Source: Theristus sp. LFF4_11 (lineage: Eukaryota > Nematoda > Chromadorea > Monhysterida > Xyalidae). From it: a DNA stretch of 64,000 nt. The notes beneath the pieces are model-generated. The model saw only the letters and a program-made list of their open reading frames with translations, did no database searches and was not told the origin of the DNA. The position numbers were made by a program, and so were the translations under genes. Shown one piece after another: positions 21,237 to 33,500 of the stretch. The stretch is taken from positions 1 to 64,000 of the forward strand of contig JASANC010004953.1 of assembly GCA_030248135.1 (NCBI GenBank), in the 5' to 3' direction. Each line of letters starts with the position of its first letter. Position 1 is the stretch's first letter.

Positions 21237-23495
21237 CACCGCAGCGGTGAAAACACCTCACCGATGAAAACACCGCACGGTGAAAACACCGCACCGATGA
21301 AAACACCGCACGGTGTGATTTATGGAACGGGTTGGGTCGGCATGAATATAGGGTGTTGTACCAACAGATTTTGTGCCGTTAATAAAGTTTTTTTTTGTTT
21401 TTCGTGGTTATCTTGTGATGTTTGCTGATTAACGAATGATTAACAGTGACCATTCTTCTGATAACGTAACACATAACGTCGCCCAGATCACGATTTCCTC
21501 TCCCGATTTCGACGATCGATGGCTCAATCAACTCAGCAGAGCATCCGGAACACGATGATGTGTCGATTGTGGTTGGTTTTGCTTTTATTTAACGTTGGTC
21601 GTTGTGCAATAAAAAATTTACGAAAAAACACAAAACACCAATTTATTGTGATTTGGATTTTTTTCGATTTTCAGAAAACCGTGAAAACCAACCACAAACG
21701 AGGCATCATCGTCTTCCGGGTACTCCGCTGAGTTGATTGAGCTATCGATCGTCGAAATCGGTTGAGCACAGCGCTGGCAGAGTCGCGTGACAGGTCGGCG
21801 CACGAGACACACGTCGTGAAACGCAAATATTGCCAACACATAACGTCGCCCAGATCACGATTTCCTCGGCCGATTTCGACGATCGATGGCTCAATCAACT
21901 CAGCAGAGCATCCGGAACACGATGATGTGTCGATTGTGGTTGGTTTTGCTTTTATTTAACGTTGGTCGTTGTGCAATAAAAAATTTACGAAAAAACACAA
22001 AACACCAATTTATTGTGCTTTGGATTTTTTTTCGATTTTCAGAAAACCGTGAAAACCAACCACAAACGAGGCATCATCGTCTTCCGGGTACTCCGCTGAG
22101 TTGATTGAGCTATCGATCGTCGAAATCGGTTGAGCACAGCGCTGGCAGAGTCGCGTGGCAGGTCGGCGCACGAGACACACGTCGTGAAACGCAAATATTG
22201 CCAACACATAACGTCGCCCAGATCACGATTTCCTCGGCCGATTTCGACGATCGATAGCTCAATCAACTCAGCAGAGCATCCGGAACACGATGATGTGTCG
22301 ATTGTGGTTGGTTTTGCTTTTATTTAACGTTGGTCGTTGTGCAATAAAAAATTTACGAAAAAACACAAAACACCAATTTATTGTGCTTTGGATTTTTTTC
22401 GATTTTCAGAAAACCGTGATAACCAACCACAAACGAGGCATCATCGTCTTCCGGGTACTCCGCTGAGTTGATTGAGCTATCGATCGTCGAAATCAGCCGA
22501 GGAAATCGTGATCTGGGCGACGTTATGTGTTGGCAATATTTGCGTTTCACGACGTGTGTCTCGTGCGCCGACCTGTCACGCGACTCTGCCAGCGCTGTGC
22601 TCAACCGATTTCGACGATCGATAGCTCAATCAACTCAGCGGAGTACCCGGAAGACGATGATGCCTCGTTTGTGGTTGGTTTTCACGGTTTTCTGAAAATC
22701 GAAAAAAAATCCAAAGCACAATAAATTGGTGTTTTGTGTTTTTTCGTAAATTTTTTATTGCACAACGACCAACGTTAAATAAAAGCAAAACCAACTACAA
22801 TCGACACATCATCGTGTTCCGGATGCTCTGCTGAGTTGATTGAGCCATCGATCGTCGAAATCGGCCGAGGAAATCGTGATCTGGGCGACGTTATGTGTTG
22901 GCAATATTTGCGTTTCACGACGTGTGTCTCGTGCGCCGACCTGTCACGCGACTCTGCCAGCGCTGTGCTCAACCGATTTCGACGATCGATAGCTCAATCA
23001 ACTCAGCGGAGTACCCGGAAGACGATGATGCCTCGTTTGTGGTTGGTTTTCACGGTTTTCTGAAAATCGAAAAAAATCCAAATCACAATAAATTGGTGTT
23101 TTGTGTTTTTTCGTAAATTTTTTATTGCACAACGACCAATGTTAAATAAAACCAAAACCAACCACAATCGACACATCATCGTGTTCCGGATGCTCTGCTG
23201 AGTTGATTGAGCCATCGATCGTCGAAATCGGCCGAGGAAATCGTGATCTGGGCGACGTTATGTGTTACGTTATCAGAAGAATGGTCACTGTTAATCATTC
23301 GTTAATCAGCAAACATCACAAGATAACCACGAAAAACAAAAAAACTTTATTAACGGCACAAAATCTGTTGGTACAACACCCTATATTCATGCCGACCCAA
23401 CCCGTTCCATAAATCACACCGTGCGGTGTTTTCATCGGTGCGGTGTTTTCACCGTGCGGTGTTTTCATCGGTGAGGTGTTTTCACCGCTGCGGTG
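21237..23495. mobile_element. Foldback element B: 2.26-kb palindrome of 368-bp units
   Basis: Matching positions sum to 44734, so the sequence is an inverted repeat centred near 22367. The outer ends are about 75 bp of CACCGCACGGTGAAAA-type units, then about 200 bp of unique arm, then units of about 368 bp (register points 21519, 21886, 22254) repeated in reverse on the other arm (22480, 22848, 23215). Each unit is itself imperfectly palindromic: a segment starting GATTTCGACGATCGATGGCT recurs inverted 180 bp later. The short frames in it are repeat shadows. I saw no clear target duplication and no transposase. Confidence 0.85.
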
Positions 23496-23990
23496 TTTTT
23501 AGCAATTACCCACAACGACCACGATTGACATTCAGGCACGATTAAATTAAGCAAGAGAAAGCAAAACAAACACGGCACAGTTGCTTTTCTTTTCTTCATT
23601 ACAGTTTTTCTCTCACTTGTTTTTTTCTTTTTTCTTTTTTTTTTGTTTTTTTTTATTTTTGTTTTTTTTTGTTTATGGGCTCTTCTTATTTTTCCTGTGC
23701 CATCCCAAATACAGCTAACAGCAAGTGATGAGCAACAGCAAGCAAGTAACAGTGCTAGTTAACAAAAAGAATGCCCTGAACACAAAAGCCACAAGAGCAC
23801 ACAGAAAAACGCGAGATAAAAAGAGCTGTGACATGAACACACACTTGCACCAAATACAAGAAAAAAGAAAACAACACGAAACGTCGCACAAAAGAGCACA
23901 TGTGATTCAAAACAAAAACACAATCACATTCAGTTGAACATGTTTCAAAACAAAACAAAACAAAGAGTGCTGGCGGCTGGGCGGACTCTC
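23496..23990. other. Spacer between foldback B and LINE
   Basis: Low-complexity T-rich tract about 23580–23680, then A-rich sequence. No gene seen. Confidence 0.6.
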
Positions 23991-25960
23991 CTGTCTATTC
24001 CAATGCAGCAGAAAATTTACCAAAGACAAATGAATGAATTTTTTTATATTCCTGTGTTTTGAGACGCCTCCGAAAACTGGCTGTAGTTGGTGAGGTGACA
24101 GTTTCATCAGACAAAAGATTCCAGAGATGTATGGTCCTAACGCACCAAAAATTTTTTCTGATAGTGGTCTTGTTTCTGGGAACTGCGAGTTTGAGTGAAT
24201 GACCTCGAGTACCTGTTCCGGTTTGTTGAAAAATAAAGAAATCGTTCAGAAAGGGAACGAAAGTAACAGAATGGATAAATTTGTAAACCATGGTAAGGTC
24301 TGAAATGTGTCTTTGAATTATAATAGGGAGTAAGCCAGTTTGGTGAAGCCTGTCCTGGTATGATGTGTTCATTTCATAGCCGAGTAAATATTTTGTAAAA
24401 GATCTTTGTGGAGATTCAACAAGCTTATTTAGACCTATTAGAGAAGAAGACCAAACAGTTGGGCAAAAATTTAGGTGGGGCAGGGCGAGTGTTTTGAACA
24501 GACGCAGCCTGAAACTTTTTGTTCTAATGCGGAAGCAGTGCTTGATGGTGCCAACTATGCTATTTACTTTTTTGACAACGGTCCGAATATGGTCATTGAA
24601 ACTCAAGGATTCATCAACAAGTACACCTAGATCTCTAATTGCGCTGGTGTTGATTCAATAGTTTTATTGTCTATTGTATATTGGAAATGAGGATTTTTTT
24701 GGGTCCCACGTGGAGAATCCTTGTTTTTGAGACAGATAAATCGAGGGAGTTAAGCTTCATCCAGTTGTTTAAAGCATCAAGATCGCTTTGGATTGCAGCT
24801 CTGTCCTTCCAGTGATACACTTCTCTGTAAATTTTAACGTCATCAGCATACAAAACACATTTAGAGTGCAATATCACTTGAGGGAGGTCATTAATGAACA
24901 GCGCAAAAAGAACTGGTCCCAGTACGCTACCTTGGGGCACTCCGGAGGTAACCTCAACAGGTTTTGATTCAGCAGTGTTGATACGAACCCACTGGGATCG
25001 ATTTTGAAGGTAGGCTTTAATCCAGTTCAACAAATAATGTTTAATTCCAAGATCCCATAGTTTTTGAAGAAGAATGCAGTGTGAAACCGTATCGAAAGCT
25101 TTCGAGATATCCAAATAGACAACGTCAGTTCCAAAACCATCATCAAGGGATTTTGTCCAGTCATTTAGACATAGTAAGAGTTGAGTCTCCACACTGCGTC
25201 CAGGAATGAAACCAAACTGGTAGGGGGAAAAGATGTTCTCTTGTAAGCAAAAACTAATCAATTCATCCCTTATAATTTTTTCTAAAACTTTGCATACATT
25301 TGAAGTTAGAGATATCGGTCGGTAATTATGCAAATTAGGGCTGCTAACTTTTTTCGGGATAGGTTGAACGACAGCTTGCCTCCAAAAATCGGGAACCTCG
25401 CTTCTATGCAAGGATGCATCCATGATCATAGAGAGGGGTTCGGCTAAACTAGCAGACAGTTTTTTCAAGAAAATTTGAGGAACGCCGTCAGGACCACAAA
25501 CTGTTTTCTTATTTAGTTTTTGTTGGTAAGAGAACACCACTTCTGGTGTTATTTGTTTTACTAGCGAGGAAGGTTCGTTTTCAACTTGTATTTCTACTGT
25601 GTGATCTTTTTGCTTGAAACTTTTCGCAAAGAAATCATTGAAAGCGACAGCTTTATCAATGTCAGACACCAGTGGCTCTCCATCTACGCTTTCTAGTACT
25701 GGTAAAGATCTGCTTTTCTTGATTCTCCTGTTGACAGCGGACCAAAATTTTTTAGGGTTTGGATTTTGGAATGCCCTGTTGTCGGCTGCAGTTGCTTCTT
25801 TTCTTTTCATTTTTTGTATGATGTGATTAATTACCTGATAGGAAAGATATTGGTTGACGCTATTTCTTGATTTCTTGAAACTTTCTTGTTCAATAGTTTT
25901 TTCATTTCCCTTGGATTCAAAAAAGTCTTGGTGATTGGAGAAACAAAAGGTTGAAGATCA
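23990..25960 (-). pseudogene. Decayed non-LTR retrotransposon (CR1/jockey-like reverse transcriptase)
   Basis: 5'-truncated LINE. The first frame (25810–24671, extending in frame to about 25955) carries fingers/palm motifs: NKKTVCGPDGVP, VQPIPKK…NYRPISLTS, FIPGRSVETQLL, YLDISKAFDTVSH, SGVPQGSVLGPVLFALFIND and catalytic YADD (LYADDVKIY). A disruption between 24671 and 24606 separates this from the downstream part (24606–23995) with NSIVGTIKHCFRIRTKSFRL and the C-terminal LRTIHLWN-like region. The endonuclease domain is absent, so this copy cannot be autonomous. Confidence 0.88.
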
Positions 25961-26037
25961 AGAACCGTTTTGGCGTCGTCGACAATCGACATTCGTTTCC
26001 ATCATTATTTCCGTGCACACACATATCCAAAATCCGA

Positions 26038-27534
26038 GGCCTTTAACAAAACCACGGAGGCAACACGGAACACGGAGGCTGCACGCTTAACAAAACCACG
26101 GAGGCAACACGGAGGCTACGTGCAGCTAAAGTGACCCATATTTTATATGCACACAACACGCTGCGCACCTTTAACAAAACCACGGAACACGGAGGCACGC
26201 GGATTTGGGGAGATTTGGGGACAGGACCAATCCGTCCCCGTCCAAAAAATTGTTTTTGTCAAATAAATAAATAAATAAATAAATAAATAAAGCAAAACTA
26301 AATGTCAAAACTAGACTTCAAGGATTACGGTCGCTCTCCAATGGGTCTCGACACGATTTTTTAAAAACGTCCCTGATTGCCAGCAAAAGCTACTCTATTG
26401 GTGGACACCGTTCATATGATTGCAACAAACAGTCTTATGTTTGAAGTTCGGGCACACGGGTTACGGTAGCGGTAGTTTTGGGTCTTGACACGATGATGCT
26501 GAAAACTACTTTGTTTCTTGCGAATAACAGTTGAAACTAATTAGAAACACGCAGCGTTTTCACAGAATGTCAAAACTTGAGTTCAAAGAATACGGTAACT
26601 CTGCTGTGTGGGTCTCGACGCGATTTTTTTAAACTGCCTTTTATTGCCAGGAAAATACTAAAATTGATGAACACCGTTCACATGATTGAAAGAAACAACT
26701 GTTATTCACAAGAAACAAAGGAGTTTTCAGCAACTTCGTGTAAAAAGACCGAACTACAGCTACCGTAACCCGTGGGACCTTACTTCAGACATATGACTGT
26801 TTCATGCAATCATGTGAACGGTATCCACCATTCTAGTAACTGTTCTTGGCAATAAAAAAAACGTTTAAAAAAATCGTGTCGAGACCCACAGCAGAGTTAC
26901 CGTACTCTTTAAAATCCGATTTTTGACGTTCTGTAATAATGCGGCATGTTTCTAAATGGTTTCAACTGTTATTCGCAAGAAACAAAGTAGTTTTCAGCAA
27001 CTTCGTGTCAAGATCCAAACTACCGCTACCGTAACCCGTGTGCCCGAACTTCAAACATGAGACTGTTTGTTGCAATCATATGAACGGTGTCCACCAATAG
27101 AGTAGCTTTTGCTGGCAATCAGGGACGTTTTTAAAAAATCGTGTTAAAAAATTTTTAAAAAAATAGAATTTTTAAAAAAAAATTTAAAAAAATTTAAATT
27201 TTTTTTTAAAAAACCCATTGGAGAGCTACCGTAATTCTTGAAGTCTAGTTTTGACATTTAGCTTTGCTTTGCTTTATTGCGCTTTTATTTATTTATTTAT
27301 TCATTTATTTGACAAAAACAATTTTTTTGGACGGGGACGGATTTGTCCTGTCCCCAAATCTCCCCAAATCCGCGTGCCTCCGTGTTCCGTGGTTTTGTTA
27401 AAGGTGCGCAGCGTGTTGTGTGCATATAAAATATGGGTCACTTTAGCTGCACGTAGCCTCCGTGTTGCCTCCGTGGTTTTGTTAAGCGTGCAGCCTCCGT
27501 GTTCCGTGTTGCCTCCGTGGTTTTGTTAAAGGCC
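26038..27534. mobile_element. Foldback element C, 1.5 kb, with 9-bp target duplication (MULE-like)
   Basis: Near-complete palindrome centred at about 26786, with ends GGCCTTTAACAAAACCACGG and its complement. Flanked by the direct repeat AAAATCCGA (26029–26037 and 27535–27543), a length typical of Mutator-like elements. The right arm has an extra AT-rich stretch of about 65 bp (27143–27210). An ATAAATAAATAAATA run lies in the left arm (26262–26290) with its T-rich counterpart on the right. No transposase. The right duplication ends 7 bp before the ATG at 27551. Confidence 0.85.
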
Positions 27535-27550
27535 AAAATCCGACGCCGCC

Positions 27551-30500
27551 ATGACCAAACGTCAACTCGGCCACCCGATCGGCGTGCGCGTGATCGCGTG
27601 TCATCGGCAGTTCTACCAGTATTGGCCGGAGTTGATGGCGTCCGTGGCTAGTTTCCCGTTTGTTGGATTCAACTGTAAGACGACGACGAACGCTGCGTTC
27701 CGGCGGTATCGCGTTGCGGATGATCGAACGGAGGTGGGTCAACTTTACGGTTGGGCAGTGGTTAAAAATGGCTTGAAAAATGGTTATTTGCTAGTTACTG
27801 AGCCAAAACAGCGAAAATCAATCAATCAATCAAAGTCTGTCCCAGTCTCCAGCTTGCTGGCTTGGAACCGGTTTCCTTGTGCATTTGCCTGACGCTGAAA
27901 CGCGCCGAATAAAACAAAACAGAACAGAACAAAAAAAACGTCGTCGTTCGCCGCACAGGTGCGCAGTTACACGGGCAGCGGCAAGCAGCCAGCGATCGCG
28001 GGCGACTTCGACAGCCGCTGGGAGGATGCGCCGACGCTGCGACACTTGTGCCAGGAGAACGCCGACCGGGAGCGGACGGCGTTGATTCAGTTGGCGCCGT
28101 TGGGCGGCACCGTGCTGCTCATTCGCTGCTGCTATTTTCAGGTTCGGCTTTTGCGTTTAAAGACCCGTTCATACTGACGTATGCGTATACGGCACGTCTG
28201 GAGATGTAAGCTTCAAAAAAAATTTTTTTTTATTTTTTTTTTTGAAGTAAAAAAATGAGCATTTTTTTTATTAAAATTTTTTGAAATTTTTTTTTTAATG
28301 TGCCCTGAAAATGCCGTTTTTGGCATAATTTTTCGAAAGTTCAACAAAAATTTTCTTTGACTTTACCTTGTCACTTGGTCTTCAACGCTGCAGGTGGTAT
28401 TCTGGATTGATTTATCGACTGTTTTCAGCCTTGGTGAGTGATGATCGACTCGCGCATTGAAGTACTTGAGCGTCGCAAAGGCTAGTTCAACAAATTCCGA
28501 TGCCGCTAAGGTGAGATAGAAGCAGAGAACTCACATTTATGCATCGTTTTTCAGGATCTCGAAAGGTCGAAATTGCACTGTCTGCCACTGCAAGCGTAAC
28601 TTCGTTGGTTGCTCGTTGCTGTTTCGCCTCGTGTCGTCATGATCACACCGGTTTGTTGTTGAACTTGTTTCCGTGTTATTTGAGGTGAATTGAGAGGCAA
28701 AACACGAGACGTGATGTCGTCGGTGGGAAAATGGGGTCGCCGAAACCAAGTCTGAAATTTTCACCCTCCTCCCATATGAGTGGGGGTCATATGGTAAGTC
28801 GGTGGCTCCTCAGATGGTGATATTCGGACTCCCTGAAAAATTCTGAACAACTTTCATTTTTAAAAAAAAAATTTAAAAAAAAAATTTAAAAAAAAATAGA
28901 AAATTTTTTTTTCTTGACATCTCTGGGCACGTCACGTCACTTTAGGTCCAGTGTTATTGCATACTGCCGTTCATACAGACGTGTGCAAGTAGGGCACGTC
29001 ACGGCACGCTGGGCCTTGTGTTATTGCATATTACCTACCGTTCATGGAGACGTGCCTTTGACGTACGTCAGCACACGTCAGTATGAACGGGCCACCCTGG
29101 CTTTTGCGCCACCCTGTAATAATTTTTTTTAATTATTCTCATACAGCCGGTTATAGGGAATCAGCTGATTGGTTGGTTGGTGATTACGGTATGCATGCGT
29201 TCTGTGCAGGCATTGCTGTATGGGTTTGATTGGAGGTGGCCTTTGTTTTGCGTGTGAAACAGCAAAACTTCACGGGTTCCAGTAACAAAGTGAAAGTTTT
29301 ACGCACAAAATGCAAACGAAACGATCGTGATGTGGGATTTGGTTGACCGCGTTGACTGATTTTATGATTTGAAGTACTAAGTTACGATAGTAACCGTCAT
29401 AAAAATCAGTCTTACAATGAAATCTCATTGATTTTTTTCTCGAGTCATTTTTTCAGTCTTTGCCAGAAGAATTGCTGAAGCTACTGCAGTCGCCTGATAT
29501 CGTCAAAGTTGGACAAGGTGGGATCATACGGACGGATGGACTTTTTTAAAAGTGTTTCAGTTTGAAATTCGTCAATTAATTGGTTTATTTATTGCTTTGT
29601 TCCGAATTTTTAGCACTTTCAATTTCAATAGCGACTATCTAGTTTGTTTCGGATCAAGGAAATCTCTTGAGTTTGATTTTTGCTGTCAATTTTCTATGTT
29701 TTATCCTTTATGGTGTGGTGTGATAATCTTCGTGGTCTTGACTTTGTCTTTGATGTGAAAACCGATCAGTAGTTTGTTGGGCAACGTTACAAACTCGTTT
29801 CGATAGCAGAAAGATAATATGCCCCACCAACAACAACAAAAATCATTAATTTCATTAAATCATTAAATCAAAACAAAACTGGTGAAAAATCATTAATTTT
29901 TTTCTGTTCCAGGTCTCGAACGTGATGTTAAGTATCTCCGTCAGAGTTTCGGCATTCATCTCGCGTCCTATGTTGACCTTCGTAACGTGTGCCTACTGTG
30001 GCCATGGTTTGCGTTGTTTTTTGTTGTTTTTGTAGCTTCCTATTCACAAAAACAAATGCGAATCAAAGATCTACCGAAAAATCGAAAGTGGTTTGTTGCG
30101 TTTTTTTCGCAACTGGGACTGTTTCATGACATCCCTATCCAAAAAACATCGCGTTGCTTCAAGGAAATGGTCGAAAAAACGTGCAACAGTTTCCTGCAAT
30201 CGAACTAACAAGAAGCCCCGCCCCCGTATGCAGCCAATCGTGAAAAAAATTGATTGTCAAGCAAGATTTTTTTAAACAAATTCACAAATCAGAATAAAAA
30301 TGAAAAAATTAACAATTTGTAAAGCAATGAATCTGGCCAGGTTCGTGAGTCACTTTCACTTCGAGCACTTTGGCGCGCATTCGGTGGCGCAGTTCCTGTT
30401 CGGCATCACGGTGGATGCAACGGCCGTGAACGCACACTATCACCAGCTGCAATTGGACGAACAGCAAATTCATTCTTGCGCCAATGAGGTTGGTAGGACT

Positions 30501-33500
30501 GCGCGCGAAACTGTGTGGTTTTGTGTTGTAACACGGAATGTTGTTTATTGCGGTCAAGTCAACTGCACTTTTCATTTCGAAAATCAAGAAAAAAACGGTG
30601 CACGTGCAGTGCAACATTCCAAACGAAAACCTGGTGCTCTCAAATAATCATTTGGGCATCATTTTGCATCAACACAACCTCTCGAATTCTTGCTCATCAC
30701 ACAGCTCCCATCCGAGCACAAAATCAATCCCAACCAAATCAAATCCATTTAATCAACCAAGTTGTAAGATGGTTCTCTGCATTTCGGCCTGGCCAACATC
30801 ATATGCAGAAGAGGGGTGGCCTCATCAGTGCATGTGCCCCTCTTGAACCACTTGAGCCGCGATTAATAAATCAATTGTGTCGCGATGCCCGGTTTCGCAA
30901 AATCACGCAAATCAGAAAAAATACAATTAAAAAAAAACGAAACCCGCAATTCTACTGCTCGCTCAGGTGATGCTCTGCCTGGACGCGATGCTGTACTGTC
31001 TGATGCGCTACCTCGGTCTAACGTTGCCGTCAAACTGGGCGAGCAGCCCGGAAATCGGCAACTTGCTTCGATTGTTCGTGATGAAACACTGCGACCAGCC
31101 GTTCCTCGATCCGCGCTCGCTGACGCCGCGCGTCATGGCGAACATCGTGCCGTGTCGCGCGCGCAGATTCCTGAATAAGACCATTCTTAGAGAGGTTTGT
31201 TTCGTCGTTCTTCTTTTGTTGTTGTTGTTGTTGTTGTTGTTGGGGATTTTTAGCCTTTTGGGGACGTGTTTAGCCTGTTTGTTTTTGTTCTTCTTCATTG
31301 TTGTGGTTGTTTCATAATGATAAGTGGACTCGGAGAGTGGAAAAACTCTGGTGTCACAGTAGATTGCTGTTCGACAGCGCAATTTTGACTGTTTCGCAAC
31401 ACTTAAGGAACGGTGATTTTTAGACGATGTTTTTCAGTCAGGGCTAGGGATGGATCCGGCAAATTTGCCGGAATCCGGGCCGGATCCGGCAAAAGCCCAT
31501 TCCGGCCGGGCCGGATCCGGCAAAAATTGCCGGAATCCGGACCGGAATGGCCTTTTTATGTCTAAAAAACATCTACGCACATTTCGTCGCTTCTTCATCA
31601 CATTTTCAGCATAAAACAGCACAGACACAGAAACAAAGTCAGCAAGACACAGCACGTGAACCAACCAAAAATTACAACAACAACAATTGACAAAATTCAC
31701 ATCGCCTAGGGATAATCAAGTGCTGGCAACACTCCATTCAGAAACATGATCTTTTCGGCGTTCTGAGTTGACAGACGAGATCGGCTGTACACAAAAACCT
31801 GCCTGGATTCAGAGAACATTCGTTCGCTTGCCACGCTTGTTGGTAGCGGTGCCAGGTATCTGCGCGCGATTGTCGATAGTTTAGGGTATTTAGACGAGTT
31901 CAGCCGCCAAAAGTCTAGCATTAGATCACTTTTGTCCGGTTCGTCGATAAAATCATCCGACTCGTGGTCTTGGCTTGCCTACTCATGGTGTTTTACACTT
32001 CTCTGGTATTATGCCGTGCACTGCAGAATAAAACTGACTGACTGACTGACTGACTCGTACATATTCATTTCGCCGCGCAGTTCGTCTTCGAGCGACGGGA
32101 TTCGCCTGACGGGTTGCGCGGTCGCGCAGCGTGAAACTCAATGCCTTTGTAGAGGCCAGTCGATTTCTTTTTTGGTTCGGGCTCGCGTTCACTTTCGTCA
32201 TCGTCGTTGTTCGCGATCTCGGATGTATCGTCGCAGTTTGTGGGCGTCTCCGGTCGTTTCAAAATTTTCTTTGCAATGTGAAGTAGTTCACAACGAATCG
32301 CGCCTTCGTTTTCGAAGACGACTGCAGTATTCTTGAATCGCGCATCAACGTACGTGGCCATGATGTTGGATTCGTTGTGGAAAAGCGCACGGAAGCGTGT
32401 GTCGATGCTGGTCAGCAGCGTTTTTTCGTCGTACCAATGCCACTCGCATCGACTTTTTCGATGCGCTGCTTCAGTGCGCAAACGGCGGGCAACACCATTG
32501 AAATGGATTCGTCGTCTCGTGGATTCGTCGTTGGGGGGGGGGTTATCGGGTTTTAGGGGATCACGCCCACGGCACTCCTGCACACCCACGGTAACACACG
32601 TCGCTAAAATCGCTGGTGTTCTGGGGCTCACAAAAAAGCAACTGTTTGACAGCTAACTGAATATGACCAACGAAGATGGCTGATTTCAAAAAACCTGCTG
32701 TTGTTCATCAACAACGTCAGCCAAAAGCTGGCAGCCACGTTTTCACGTTTTGTAAAGTGGACGATGCTGCACATAAGTTTACCACTCAAGACAAAAGCAG
32801 TGAATCATTTACCATTGAGCAGAACACTAAACTAAAGAAACGCTCACTGATCACATGTCAAATGCACAACAACAAAACCAACAAAGCACCGAAACAAATT
32901 TGTCAAACCATTGAACAGCTCTGAAACGGGGGAATCAACTGGTTAATTCGCGGGTCTCGGCCATTCCGGCCGGATCCGGCCGGATCCGGCAAAATTGCGC
33001 CGGAATCCGGACCGGATCCGGATCCAATTTTAGGCGCCGGAATCCGGACCGGAACCGGCTCCATCCCTAGTCAGGGCTAATCCAGAAAAAAAGTCTCCAG
33101 AACGCCATTGAGTAGGGCGCCAGTTTTCCGTGCAGTCCCTCGGGCGGGGGCGGGGCTAGATCCACCGAACGCACAGACAATAGTCGAACGCGCTACCACC
33201 CAGGCCACGAGCGGTGGTGACAAACCAAAAAAACCACCGATATTCCAGTACACACGCCGCTACGGTGGCACCACCAACAGCACCAGCACCACCGGTGGCA
33301 TCACTCCCTCGTACCGTCTGGTGTCGCTGTGGGCGTGGCCGTTGCCGACGTCATTGGACGAGCTCAGTCAGATGGTGACTCGCAGCGCCGGCACGGTGCT
33401 ACCGGCACACGGCAAGCCGTTCGTGTGCGTCGACGTCAATCGACTGCTCGCGCGACACGTGCCCGGTGAGCAACAATGGATCGCTGGTGGATCGAGAATG

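Larger units (their letters stand above)
31400..33220 (-). repeat. SINE S1 copy split by the hAT element (intron 6)
   Basis: The 3' part (about 31400–31444) and the tRNA-bearing part (33070–33220) are contiguous in S1 once the transposon and one 8-bp duplication are removed. Confidence 0.8.

Noticed and set aside
21519..23215. Repeated small frames of 65–83 codons that look like a gene family
   Set aside because: They are the same 368-bp repeat unit read in several frames on both arms of foldback B; no protein homology.
32676..32924. 82-codon plus-strand frame inside the hAT element
   Set aside because: Opposite in strand to the transposase and without recognisable homology.
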